This document shows, in pieces, positions 35,305-43,415 of a stretch of DNA of 64,000 nt. How positions within the stretch are numbered: the stretch's first letter is position 1; each line of letters opens with the position of its first letter. Position numbers and translations under genes: made by a program. Under the pieces are notes generated by a model that made no database searches, was not told the origin of the DNA, and saw only the letters and a program-made list of their open reading frames with translations. The stretch is from Alistipes indistinctus YIT 12060 (GTDB lineage Bacteria > Bacteroidota > Bacteroidia > Bacteroidales > Rikenellaceae): contig NZ_CP102250.1 of NCBI RefSeq assembly GCF_025144995.1, positions 1 to 64,000 on the forward strand. Direction: 5' to 3'.

Positions 35305-35827
35305 ATCGAGGTATTTCAAATCCAAAATCGCCGTTATAGTTGCGGCGCTGGCCTGCCCGCTGCTGTTCGAGGGCTGTTCGGTCAAGTATTCGCTTTCCGG
35401 AGCATCGATCGCTCCCGAGATACAGACCGTCTCGATCGCCCGTTTCCCGAACAACGCCCTGTTGGTGGCCCCGATTCTCAGTTCGACGCTGACCGATGCA
35501 CTCCAGGACCGGTTTACGCGTCAAACCCGTTTGGCCGTGGTCCCGGAAAACGGAGACCTGCGTTTCGAGGGCGAGATTACGAATTACACCTCGACCCCCG
35601 CGGCTGTTTCGGGTGAAGAGATGGCCGTGATGAACCGTCTGACGATCACCGTGCGCGTACGTTTTACCAATGCGTTCCAGCCGGAGTTTAATTATGACAA
35701 GACCTTCTCCGCCTTTTCCGATTATTCCAGCTCACGGCTGCTGCAGGAGGCGGAGCCCACACTGATTCCGGAGATCGTCGATCAGTTGGTCGAGAATATC
35801 TTTAACGATGCCGTATCGAACTGGTAA
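35294..35827 (+). CDS. lptE: LPS assembly lipoprotein LptE-like
   Basis: Outer-membrane lipoprotein of 177 residues. The signal peptide ends at a lipobox in LLFEGCSVKYS. The body has the LptE-type alternating strands (SIARFPNNALLVAPILSSTLTDALQDRFTRQTRLAVV...LRFEGEITNY). LptE plugs the LptD barrel that exports lipopolysaccharide. I start at the ATG at 35294, 10 bases inside the regulator gene, because the earlier in-frame start (35210) would put 28 charged residues before the signal peptide. The position between a sigma-54 regulator and secG is commonly seen in Bacteroidales and supports the call. Confidence 0.85.
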   Translation: MNIKSRYFKSKIAVIVAALACPLLFEGCSVKYSLSGASIAPEIQTVSIARFPNNALLVAPILSSTLTDALQDRFTRQTRLAVVPENGDLRFEGEITNYTSTPAAVSGEEMAVMNRLTITVRVRFTNAFQPEFNYDKTFSAFSDYSSSRLLQEAEPTLIPEIVDQLVENIFNDAVSNW

Positions 35828-35829
35828 TC

Positions 35830-36453
35830 ATGGAAGTTTTCCTGCAATATCTGGAACGGCCTGACATTGCGGCTGCGCCGACCGAGGAGTACCTCCGGAC
35901 GTTGCTGAAACGTTATCCGTGGTTCACTACCGCACGGCTCATGCTTTCTCGCATCAGCGGGAAGGTCGATCCGGCGCTGTCGCTGTATTTGGCGACACGT
36001 CCCGCACCCGGGTTGCTGCTCCGTTCGTCCGGGGCATCGGGTATTTCGCCCGTTGTCGGGACACAGGGCCCCCCTTCCGATGCTGTGGGTCCGGATGTGG
36101 ATGAAGGTGCGGCTTCGGTCGCGGGATCCGTGGCTATGGCGGACGCCTCCGGTATGACCGGGGAAGCGGTAACCGGCAGCCCGACATTTGAAGTGATCGA
36201 CCGTTTTTTGGCCAGTGAATGCGGGCGGATCGTTCCGCGCGAAGGGATTCCGGAGGGGGATATTGCGGCCGGCTCGGCAGTCATCGACGAGGAGCTGGCT
36301 ACCGAAGAGCTGGCCGAGATTTATCTGGCTCAGGGGCTTAACGACCGCGCCAGAGCGATATATGCCAAATTAAGTTTGCTATATCCGGAAAAAAGTGTTT
36401 ATTTTGCCACAATTATCGCCCGGATTGACGGAAACGGAGCGGATAATTCATGA
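35830..36453 (+). CDS. Uncharacterised protein with TPR-like C-terminus
   Basis: Protein of 207 residues that I do not recognise by function. The N-terminus (TEEYLRTLLKRYPWFTTARLMLSRI) is helical and conserved-looking. The middle (about 60-125) is rich in Gly, Ala, Ser and Val and probably disordered. The end (TEELAEIYLAQGLNDRARAIYAKLSLLYPEKSVYF) forms one TPR-like helix pair. No signal peptide is seen. It begins 2 bases after lptE and 28 bases before secG, a position in which unnamed proteins of this kind recur in Bacteroidales. It may assist envelope export, but that rests on position only. Confidence 0.7.
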   Translation: MEVFLQYLERPDIAAAPTEEYLRTLLKRYPWFTTARLMLSRISGKVDPALSLYLATRPAPGLLLRSSGASGISPVVGTQGPPSDAVGPDVDEGAASVAGSVAMADASGMTGEAVTGSPTFEVIDRFLASECGRIVPREGIPEGDIAAGSAVIDEELATEELAEIYLAQGLNDRARAIYAKLSLLYPEKSVYFATIIARIDGNGADNS

Positions 36454-36481
36454 ATTTGTAATCGTTTAAACCAATATCGGG

Positions 36482-36841
36482 ATGTATATTTTTTTCATTG
36501 TGTTGATTCTGATCGCAAGTATCCTGCTGATACTTGCAGTGTTGGCCCAAAGTCCCAAGAGCGGGATGGCCGCCAATTTCGGAGCGTCTAATCAGGTCAT
36601 GGGCGTGCGCCAGACTTCCGACTTCCTTGAAAAGTTTACTTGGGGGTTGGCTATTGCGATTTTTGTGCTGAGTCTCGGTGCTACGATGACGATGCCGTCG
36701 GCAAACATTGCCAACAGCAAGAGTGCCGTTGAGAAAGCCCTCGAACAAGCTGTCGAAGGTAATCAGAACCTGCTGCCTTCTGCCCAGCCGACGCAAAACG
36801 ACGCAGCGCAGCAACCCCAGCCGGTAGCTCCTGCCGAGTAA
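36482..36841 (+). CDS. secG: Preprotein translocase subunit SecG
   Basis: Small Sec translocon component of 119 residues. The first transmembrane helix (IFFIVLILIASILLILAVLAQ) is followed by the family loop SPKSGMAANFGASNQVMGVRQTSDFLEK and a second helix (WGLAIAIFVLSLGATM). The C-terminal tail is long and Gln/Ala-rich, common in Bacteroidota SecG. It ends the group at a strong terminator. Confidence 0.93.
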   Translation: MYIFFIVLILIASILLILAVLAQSPKSGMAANFGASNQVMGVRQTSDFLEKFTWGLAIAIFVLSLGATMTMPSANIANSKSAVEKALEQAVEGNQNLLPSAQPTQNDAAQQPQPVAPAE

Positions 36842-36884
36842 CCAGGAAAAAGTTAAGCGGAGTTTACCCGCATGGTATTATAGT

Positions 36885-36911
36885 AAAAGGACTTCCTCTG
36901 GAAGTCCTTTT
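36885..36911 (+). terminator. Terminator after secG
   Basis: Perfect 12-base arms AAAAGGACTTCC (36885-36896) and GGAAGTCCTTTT (36900-36911) around a 3-base loop, with T-runs on the exit side. It can act in both directions between the convergent secG and the propeller-like gene. Confidence 0.9.
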
Positions 36912-36958
36912 GTCGTTTGGGATGGTTTACCGGGCATCGTTTGGGCGGTCAACCTGAT

Positions 36959-37933
36959 TTATCTGCCTTGTGACGGTCCGGTCTCGATATCGTATATATA
37001 CAGCGTCGCTTTGTCGTCGTCTTCCGGGACGAAATAGGCCCGCAGGCCGGTCGGAGTCGATTCGACCGCGCAGGGGTTGTTTGTCATGACGCCTCCCGAC
37101 GGTAACCATATCCGGACCGGGATTTGGCGCACGGGACGGTTGTCCCGCAAATCGAATATTTCCCATCCGCCCAAACGCAGATCGCCTGCCGGGGTGCGAA
37201 ATCCTTGCAGGCCCGATCCCAGCATCAGGTAGTCGCCGAGATACTGTCCATCCTGAAAGGCGACATAGAATGAGGGGTTTTCGACTGCTAGCTCTTTCGG
37301 TGCGACGTCCGCATTGGTGACGGATCCTTGCCCGTCGAGCGTCCAGTGATAAAAGTCGCGGGCATCCCAGTTCATGCCCACCAGCGTACGGTCGTCGGTG
37401 TTGCAAACGATGGCCCCGATCGAGTCGTCGTAGTCGAACACTTCGGTCGCGGTCATCGTCAGCGGATCGATTTTGTAAATGATCGAATAGCTGTGCGGCA
37501 GGTATTCGGTCACCGGTACCCACAGATAGCGCCCGTCGTAATCCATGCCGCCCGGGTGGTAGGCATGCCCCCGGCCGATGGGCAGATCGGCCAGCAGCCG
37601 TCCTTCGCTGTCGAACTTGAAGATATGTCCTTTGCCTTCGCCCTTGTCGCGTTCCGCTCCCGATACATTTCCACCGGGATTGTGCGGCCAACGGATGACC
37701 TCTACAGTCGACAGGTAGTAGCAATCTCCGATCTTGACGAGTCCTTGGGTATGGTGTGCATTGAACCGTAATTTGACCGAATCGACCGCTCGCCACGGTG
37801 TTTTGGCGGTCAGGGCCAGCATTTTTGCCGCCAATGGCGTGCGGTTACCCGGAGCGGGATTGTTCCGGGGTGTCCCGGTTGCCGACACGAAGGCGCAGCA
37901 CAAAAGCATGAAGGATATCAGATTTCTTTTCAT
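36959..37933 (-). CDS. Secreted propeller-like protein of unknown function
   Basis: Exported protein of 324 residues. A signal peptide (KRNLISFMLLCCAFVSATG) starts it. The body has repeated blades of the kind GRYLWVPVTEYLPHSYSIIYKIDP and HTQGLVKIGDCYYLS, suggesting a beta-propeller. The only cysteine pair is in or near the signal. No catalytic motif is recognised, so I do not assign a reaction. It has its own -7 box at 37953 and is convergent with the secG group. Confidence 0.7.
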   Translation of the reverse strand: MKRNLISFMLLCCAFVSATGTPRNNPAPGNRTPLAAKMLALTAKTPWRAVDSVKLRFNAHHTQGLVKIGDCYYLSTVEVIRWPHNPGGNVSGAERDKGEGKGHIFKFDSEGRLLADLPIGRGHAYHPGGMDYDGRYLWVPVTEYLPHSYSIIYKIDPLTMTATEVFDYDDSIGAIVCNTDDRTLVGMNWDARDFYHWTLDGQGSVTNADVAPKELAVENPSFYVAFQDGQYLGDYLMLGSGLQGFRTPAGDLRLGGWEIFDLRDNRPVRQIPVRIWLPSGGVMTNNPCAVESTPTGLRAYFVPEDDDKATLYIYDIETGPSQGR

Positions 37934-37952
37934 TGTCCTGGGGTTGTAAGGG

Positions 37953-37960
37953 CAAAGATA
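37953..37960 (-). promoter_or_regulatory. -7 promoter element for the propeller-like gene
   Basis: CAAAGATA on the plus strand gives TATCTTTG on the minus strand, 20 bases before the start at 37933. No clear -33 box. Confidence 0.55.
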
Positions 37961-38141
37961 GGATTTTCTGTCTTAGAGACCGATCCCAGAGTGTCCTGAA
38001 ATAAGGATTATTTGATTTAGGAATCGTTTGGCGTGCGAATTAGTCTGAATGTAGTATTAAAGTAAGCTATTTTTACTATTTTAGTGAATGAATTATCCGC
38101 TGATCCAACCGAACCCGTCCGGCCCGGAGCCGGCATGAACG

Positions 38142-40619
38142 ATGAGAGGCTTCCTGTCCGTTTTGTTGTTTGTCATGGTGCCGTCCTGGCTGTTCGCGCA
38201 GGGCGGTGTGACTACGACCGACGATTACGATGCGGGAGCCCGCAGTCCGGAATTGTTTCAACCCGGCGAGGAGGCTGAAGCCTTGCTGCTGATGCCGTTG
38301 CAGGCTTATCCTTCCGCATTTTCGTCGTTGTCGGATTTCAACTTTTCATTCGTGCGTTACAACCGTCGGGGATACGATTCCCGTTACAGTATGCTGGCCG
38401 TGGACGGTATTGCGCTGGACGATCCGTTGACGGGCAACCAGCATTGGAATGTGCTCAATGCCGTGACCAATGCTCCGGGACCGTTATTTCTGGCGGAAGG
38501 GGGTGCGCCAGGAGAGCGTATGCTGGGATTGTCCGGCGGGATTCGTGAGTATGGCCGCCTGGCCGGCGAACAACCGAAACGGGCGTATGCCGGTGCGATG
38601 TTTACCGACCGCCGTTTCCGCGGCGGGGCGCGGATGGGCGCCGCTACCGGATGGATGAAAGGCGGGTGGGCGGTGTCGTTTTCGGGGTCGCGCCGCTGGG
38701 GGCGCGATACGCATATAGACGGTGTGTACAGCGACAATTGGACGGTTTACGGTTCGGTCGCCAGGAAGGTCGGTCCGAAGCACGTCCTATCGGCAGCCTT
38801 CCTAATGGCTCCGTCCGATCAGGGCGTGCGAGGAGCCGCCACTTTGGAGGCCTTCGGATTGACGGATGACCCGCTTTACAATCCCTATTGGGGTTATCAG
38901 GACGGCCGTATCCGTTCGTCGCGTACGCGTAAGTCGCAGCAGCCGTTGGCGCTGCTGGCGTGGGACTTCACCCTGAACGACGATTTTCGTTTGCAGACGA
39001 CCTTTTCCTATCTGGGAGGCGAAAGCTGTTATTCGGCCCTCGATTGGCACAGCGCGTCGAATCCGATGCCCGATTATTACCGGTATATGCCGGGGTATGC
39101 CGCGAATCCGGAGGTTGCCGCAGCAGTGCGTGAAGCTTGGGAAAGCCGTGATCCTGGCGTTACGCAGGTGAATTGGGACGAACTCTATTACGTCAACTGT
39201 CACGGGACCGCCACACCGGCTTCGTATGCGGTAGGGGGCGCCGTTACTGCGAACCGCTGTTTCCAGTTCGTTTCGTCGTTCGAGTATCGGATGAGCGGCC
39301 TGAACCGGTTGCGGGGCGGCGTTCAAATCCGTAACGACCGTACGTCCCGTTACCAAAGGCTCGAAGATTTGCTGGGCGGGGATTACCTGCTCAACGTCGA
39401 CTCTTACCTGATCGACGACGAATATTACGGCGATAAGATACAGAACGACTTACAGCATCCGAACCGGCGGGTCGGGGTGGGCGAGCGTTACGGCTATGAT
39501 TACGATTTGGATTACAGTTCATACGGAGCGTGGGTGCTGGCCGATCTGCACAGCGCGCGCGAAGCCGGATTGTACGGTTATGTGGGCGGCCGGGCTGCGC
39601 AGGTGTCGTTTTACCGGGACGGCCGCTACGAGAAGGAGCTGTTTCCCGGCGGCCGGTCGCTGGGCCGTTCCGACCGGTTGAGTTTTACTGAGTACCTGCT
39701 CAAAGGCGGTATCGGGTACATGTTTACCCCGTCCCATTCGATAGAGGTGCGTGTGGCCTATGGAGATGTGGCACCCGTGGCGGATGCGGTCTTTCTGGCG
39801 CCGGAGTACCAGAACCGGACTATTGCGGACCCGCGTCCGGTCAACCTGCTTTCGGGGGAGGTTTGCTACCGGTTGTCGTTGCGGTCGGTCGAAATCGGGT
39901 TGAGCGGCTATGTCACGACCACACGCGGCGAAAGCGATGTGCGGCACTACTACGACGATCTCGCGGGCGAGTTTTCGAATATGGAGTTGAGCGCCATAGA
40001 CAAGCTTTATGTCGGGGCCGAGCTGGGCGTGACGGTTCGTCTCACCGACCGCTGGAGCCTGCGCGGTGCGGCGGCTTTCAGCGACAATACCTACCTGAGC
40101 GATCCTGCGGCCGATATTTATGCCGACCGTGACAACCGTCCGGTTGCGGTGGGTGCGACCGCTTACCTCAAAGGCTACAAGTTAGGCGGATCGCCTCAGA
40201 CCGTGGCCTCCGGCGAGCTGCGCTATTCGGGCCGGCGCATGTGGACGGCTGCCGTGTCGGTCAATTACGCCGGGCGCAACTACATCGACATCAGTCCCGT
40301 GCGGCGCATGCGCCGGGTGCTGGATTATGCGACCTCGCCCGAGGCGCTGCAAGAGATGACCTCCCAGGAGCAGTTCGGCGATGCGACGACCGTCAACCTT
40401 TTTCTGAGCAAGACGTTCCGTCTCGGCAGTCATTACCTCACGCTCAGCGGGTCGGTTAACAACCTCGCTAACCGTCGCCGAATCGTTTACAGCGGGTATG
40501 AGCCGTTGCGCATGGTACGTACCGGCAGCGGCCTTGACCGGACGGTGGCTCCGATGGCTTCGCGCTACTATCACGCTTATCCGCGCACCTATTACCTGAC
40601 CTTAAATTACCGGTTCTGA
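38142..40619 (+). CDS. TonB-dependent receptor-like outer membrane protein
   Basis: Outer-membrane beta-barrel of 825 residues. A signal peptide (RGFLSVLLFVMVPSWLFAQ) is followed directly by a short plug-like region (SFVRYNRRGYDSRYSMLAVDGIALDDP), without the carboxypeptidase-like domain that precedes many Bacteroidota SusC-type receptors. The remainder alternates aromatic strands and polar loops. It ends in YHAYPRTYYLTLNYRF, the aromatic-terminated last strand required by the Bam machinery. No clear TonB box is visible. The stop shares one base with the start of the following DUF5689 lipoprotein gene, so receptor and lipoproteins are co-expressed. Confidence 0.85.
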   Translation: MRGFLSVLLFVMVPSWLFAQGGVTTTDDYDAGARSPELFQPGEEAEALLLMPLQAYPSAFSSLSDFNFSFVRYNRRGYDSRYSMLAVDGIALDDPLTGNQHWNVLNAVTNAPGPLFLAEGGAPGERMLGLSGGIREYGRLAGEQPKRAYAGAMFTDRRFRGGARMGAATGWMKGGWAVSFSGSRRWGRDTHIDGVYSDNWTVYGSVARKVGPKHVLSAAFLMAPSDQGVRGAATLEAFGLTDDPLYNPYWGYQDGRIRSSRTRKSQQPLALLAWDFTLNDDFRLQTTFSYLGGESCYSALDWHSASNPMPDYYRYMPGYAANPEVAAAVREAWESRDPGVTQVNWDELYYVNCHGTATPASYAVGGAVTANRCFQFVSSFEYRMSGLNRLRGGVQIRNDRTSRYQRLEDLLGGDYLLNVDSYLIDDEYYGDKIQNDLQHPNRRVGVGERYGYDYDLDYSSYGAWVLADLHSAREAGLYGYVGGRAAQVSFYRDGRYEKELFPGGRSLGRSDRLSFTEYLLKGGIGYMFTPSHSIEVRVAYGDVAPVADAVFLAPEYQNRTIADPRPVNLLSGEVCYRLSLRSVEIGLSGYVTTTRGESDVRHYYDDLAGEFSNMELSAIDKLYVGAELGVTVRLTDRWSLRGAAAFSDNTYLSDPAADIYADRDNRPVAVGATAYLKGYKLGGSPQTVASGELRYSGRRMWTAAVSVNYAGRNYIDISPVRRMRRVLDYATSPEALQEMTSQEQFGDATTVNLFLSKTFRLGSHYLTLSGSVNNLANRRRIVYSGYEPLRMVRTGSGLDRTVAPMASRYYHAYPRTYYLTLNYRF

Positions 40620-41476
40620 TGCGAAATTGTGGTTTCCATATCCGGTTTACTGCCGGCAGACGGTTCCGTTTGTTGCGTTTGGCAGCAGGAGCGTGGTTGC
40701 TGTCCCTGGCGGGTTGCTTTGGGGGATGCGATTATGACCGGTTCGACCCGCCGGAACCGCATCCGGCCGATGTGCCCGTTCCGACGATGAGTATCGCGAC
40801 GCTCCGCTCGCTTTATAAGGGCGACCCCGTGTCGGTCACCGGCAAACGGAGCGTGGTGGTTTCCGGCAATGTTACGACCTCGGACCGGGAAGGTAACTTT
40901 TTCCGAAGTTTCTTTATCGAGGATGAAACGGGAGCGGTAGAGATCCGTGCCGGACTGTACGACCTGCATGCCGTTTACCGGCTCGGGCAGCAGGTGACGG
41001 TCGTGGCCGATTCGCTGACGCTCGGCCTGACGGGCGGGGTGTTGCAACTGGGTTTGGCCAGTTCGGCTTACGAGACCGATTACATGGGGCATCGTGTGGT
41101 GGTCGATCGCCATGTTTTTCGCAATGAACGCTTCGAGACGGTGACTCCGCGGCCTGTGACTCCTGCCCGTTTGGATGATGAGTGGCTCGGGACGCTGGTC
41201 CGTTTCGACGGGATGCGGCTCGACGGCGCAGTCGATACGACCTGGGCGCTCCCTGCTTCGTTGTCGCCGTCGGGAACACCGCAAAACGTCAATCTCAAGT
41301 TCCGCTCTTCGCCGTCCGATTCGATTTACGTCTATACGAGCGGATATGCCAATTTTGCGGGCGATCGCGTGCCGACCGCTCCGGTGTCGCTTACCGGTAT
41401 CCTGATGCAGGGCAAAGTTGGCGGGCGGACCGTTTATCAGGTCAAATTAAGGGATTTGCAGGATGTGGAACAGTAG
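40619..41476 (+). CDS. DUF5689-type OB-fold-like lipoprotein (first copy)
   Basis: Lipoprotein of 285 residues. The signal is Arg-rich (RRFRLLRLAAGAWLLSLAGC), with the lipidated cysteine at about residue 33. The body carries the segments VVVSGNVTTSDREGNFFRSFFIEDETGAVEI and YRLGQQVTVVADSLTLGLTGGVLQLG, typical of the DUF5689 domain, which resembles the OB fold seen in secreted nucleases. A repeat of the pattern appears near the end (VPTAPVSLTGILMQGKVGGRTVYQVKLRDLQDV). It overlaps the receptor gene by one base and the second copy by 14 bases. A substrate-binding role for the receptor is inferred. Confidence 0.75.
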   Translation: MRNCGFHIRFTAGRRFRLLRLAAGAWLLSLAGCFGGCDYDRFDPPEPHPADVPVPTMSIATLRSLYKGDPVSVTGKRSVVVSGNVTTSDREGNFFRSFFIEDETGAVEIRAGLYDLHAVYRLGQQVTVVADSLTLGLTGGVLQLGLASSAYETDYMGHRVVVDRHVFRNERFETVTPRPVTPARLDDEWLGTLVRFDGMRLDGAVDTTWALPASLSPSGTPQNVNLKFRSSPSDSIYVYTSGYANFAGDRVPTAPVSLTGILMQGKVGGRTVYQVKLRDLQDVEQ

Positions 41477-42299
41477 GAATTATAAGGTGCTGTTAGGTTG
41501 TTGCCTCATGCTGGTCGGTGCCGGTTGTGTCGGGAAGACCGAGTTCCATCCCGATACGCCTTCCGGCGGAGGAGGGGAACCGGGCGAGGGAACGGCCGTT
41601 GTATCGGTGCGTTACCTCAAAACCGCTTATACGGGTTATCCGACTCCTGTGACCAAAGATTGGGAGGTGCAGGGTGTCGTGACGGCCAATGACCGTTACG
41701 GTTCCTTCCCGAATGCGCTGGTCGTGCAGGACGGCACCGGCGGTATTGAGATTAAGGTCTCCGGTGACGAACTTATGCTCGCCTTTCCGATCGGCCAGCG
41801 GGTGTCCGTGCGGTGCCAGGGCCTTGTGTTGGGCGGTTACGGAGGCTGGGTAAGTCTGGGGACCGCCTCGGCCAATCCCGTTTACCAGAACGGATTTATT
41901 CCGCAGGATGAGATTCCGGTACGGTTGCGCAAACGGGAAGGGATCGAGGCCATGCGGCCGGATACCCTGCGGATCGCAGAACTCGAGGCGGTGCATGTCG
42001 GCTGTTTCATAGCTTTCGAAAATGTACAGTTTGTGGATGGAGAACTGGGATCGGCCTGGTGTGATTCCGATGCGGACTCCGACCGGCATCTGGTAGACGA
42101 ACGAGGCGATACGTTGCTGGTCCGCACCAGCCGTTACGCACGTTTCGCAACCCGTCCGTTGCCGGCGGGGAGCGGTTATTTAGAAGGGATTTTGGGCTGG
42201 TTCAACAAAAGTTACCAGTTGCGGGTTATCGATGCGCGGAACGCCGTGATGGATTCACCCCGTTTTATACCCTGTATGGATTCAGATGGTAATGATTGA
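41463..42299 (+). CDS. DUF5689-type OB-fold-like lipoprotein (second copy)
   Basis: Lipoprotein of 278 residues, paralogous to the preceding product. The lipobox is in LMLVGAGC. The same order of motifs is seen: EVQGVVTANDRYGSFPNALVVQDGTGGIEIKV, IGQRVSVRCQGLVLGGYGGWVSLG, and a closing YLEGILGWFNKSYQLRVIDARN. A Gly-rich linker follows the lipid anchor. It starts 14 bases inside the first copy, a sign of translational coupling. The two are divergent enough that they probably bind different parts of one ligand or different ligands (inference). Confidence 0.75.
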   Translation: MWNSRNYKVLLGCCLMLVGAGCVGKTEFHPDTPSGGGGEPGEGTAVVSVRYLKTAYTGYPTPVTKDWEVQGVVTANDRYGSFPNALVVQDGTGGIEIKVSGDELMLAFPIGQRVSVRCQGLVLGGYGGWVSLGTASANPVYQNGFIPQDEIPVRLRKREGIEAMRPDTLRIAELEAVHVGCFIAFENVQFVDGELGSAWCDSDADSDRHLVDERGDTLLVRTSRYARFATRPLPAGSGYLEGILGWFNKSYQLRVIDARNAVMDSPRFIPCMDSDGND

Positions 42300-42307
42300 T
42301 TTGCCGG

Positions 42308-43309
42308 TTACCGGTTCTCTTTTTGCAAGGCATCCCACAACATGTCTTTGAGTTGCGGGAGGTGGTAGCCGGTAGCCGACGAGATGAAGAGCGACGGAAC
42401 GCCTTCGGGAAGTTCTGCGGATAGTGCCTCTTGCAGTTCCTCGTCGAGCAGGTCGGTCTTGGTAATGGCCAACAGGCGCTGTTTGTCCATCAGTTCGGGG
42501 TTGTATTGCTGCAATTCGTTCAGCAGGATGCGGTACTCTTCGCGGATGTCCTTCGTATCGGCCGGAATCATGAACAGCAGGATGGAATTGCGCTCGATAT
42601 GGCGCAGGAAGCGAGTTCCCAATCCTTTGCCTTCGTGCGCGCCCTCGATAATTCCGGGGATATCGGCCATCACGAACGAGCGGTGGTCGCGGTATTCGAC
42701 GATGCCGAGATTCGGCTCGAGAGTCGTGAACGCGTAATTCGCGATCTTGGGTTTTGCGGCCGACACGGCTGCCAGCAGGGTCGATTTGCCCGCATTCGGG
42801 AAGCCGACCAATCCTACGTCAGCCAGGATCTTCAGTTCGAGTATGAACCAGCCTTCGCGGCACTCTTCGCCGGGTTGCGAATAGCGCGGAGCCTGGTTGG
42901 TAGCCGACTTGAAATGCCAGTTACCCAAGCCGCCCCGTCCCCCGGGAAGCAGGACGAGTTCCTGTCCGTTTTCGGTGACTTCCCCGACGATTTTGCCCGT
43001 TTCTACATCGCGGGCGACCGTTCCCAACGGCACATCGATAATCACATCTTTGCCGTTTTTGCCCGTACTACGGGCTCCGCCACCCGCTTCACCGTTCTCG
43101 GCGAAGATATGGCGCTGGTATTTCAGGTGGATCAGCGTCCAGAATTGGCTGTTGCCGCGCAGGATGATACTGCCTCCCTTGCCGCCGTCGCCGCCGTCCG
43201 GACCGCCGAATTCGACGAACTTTTCACGCCGGAAATGGCTCGAACCGGAACCGCCGTTCCCGGAACGGCCGAATATCTTGACGTAGTCAACGAAATTGGA
43301 AGAGGGCAT
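42308..43309 (-). CDS. obgE: Obg-family GTPase
   Basis: Essential ribosome-assembly and stress GTPase of 333 residues. The glycine-rich Obg fold ([31 protein letters not shown]) fills residues 1-160. The GTPase domain has G1 GFPNAGKST (169-177), G3 DIPGIIEGA, and G4 in [10 protein letters not shown]. The C-terminal OCT domain of some homologues is absent, as usual in Bacteroidota. Its start is 41 bases from the -7 box in the palindromic divergent promoter region shared with the nuclease gene. Confidence 0.95.
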   Translation of the reverse strand: MPSSNFVDYVKIFGRSGNGGSGSSHFRREKFVEFGGPDGGDGGKGGSIILRGNSQFWTLIHLKYQRHIFAENGEAGGGARSTGKNGKDVIIDVPLGTVARDVETGKIVGEVTENGQELVLLPGGRGGLGNWHFKSATNQAPRYSQPGEECREGWFILELKILADVGLVGFPNAGKSTLLAAVSAAKPKIANYAFTTLEPNLGIVEYRDHRSFVMADIPGIIEGAHEGKGLGTRFLRHIERNSILLFMIPADTKDIREEYRILLNELQQYNPELMDKQRLLAITKTDLLDEELQEALSAELPEGVPSLFISSATGYHLPQLKDMLWDALQKENR

Positions 43310-43349
43310 ATGCGTCGGTTTTCTGCTTGAAATTCATCACTGGATGAAA

Positions 43350-43379
43350 GACAAAGGTAGGAAAATATTTACCTTTGTC
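43350..43379. promoter_or_regulatory. Palindromic divergent promoter of obgE and the nuclease gene
   Basis: GACAAAGGTA (43350-43359) and TACCTTTGTC (43370-43379) are perfect 10-base inverted arms around 10 bases. Each arm contains a consensus -7 box, TACCTTTG, pointing outward: minus for obgE (43352-43359) and plus for the nuclease (43370-43377). Back-to-back polymerase binding there would be mutually exclusive or shared. Confidence 0.6.
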
Positions 43380-43415
43380 CAACTTGTTGTCTAACCGGCC
43401 GACTGTTCAAACGCT

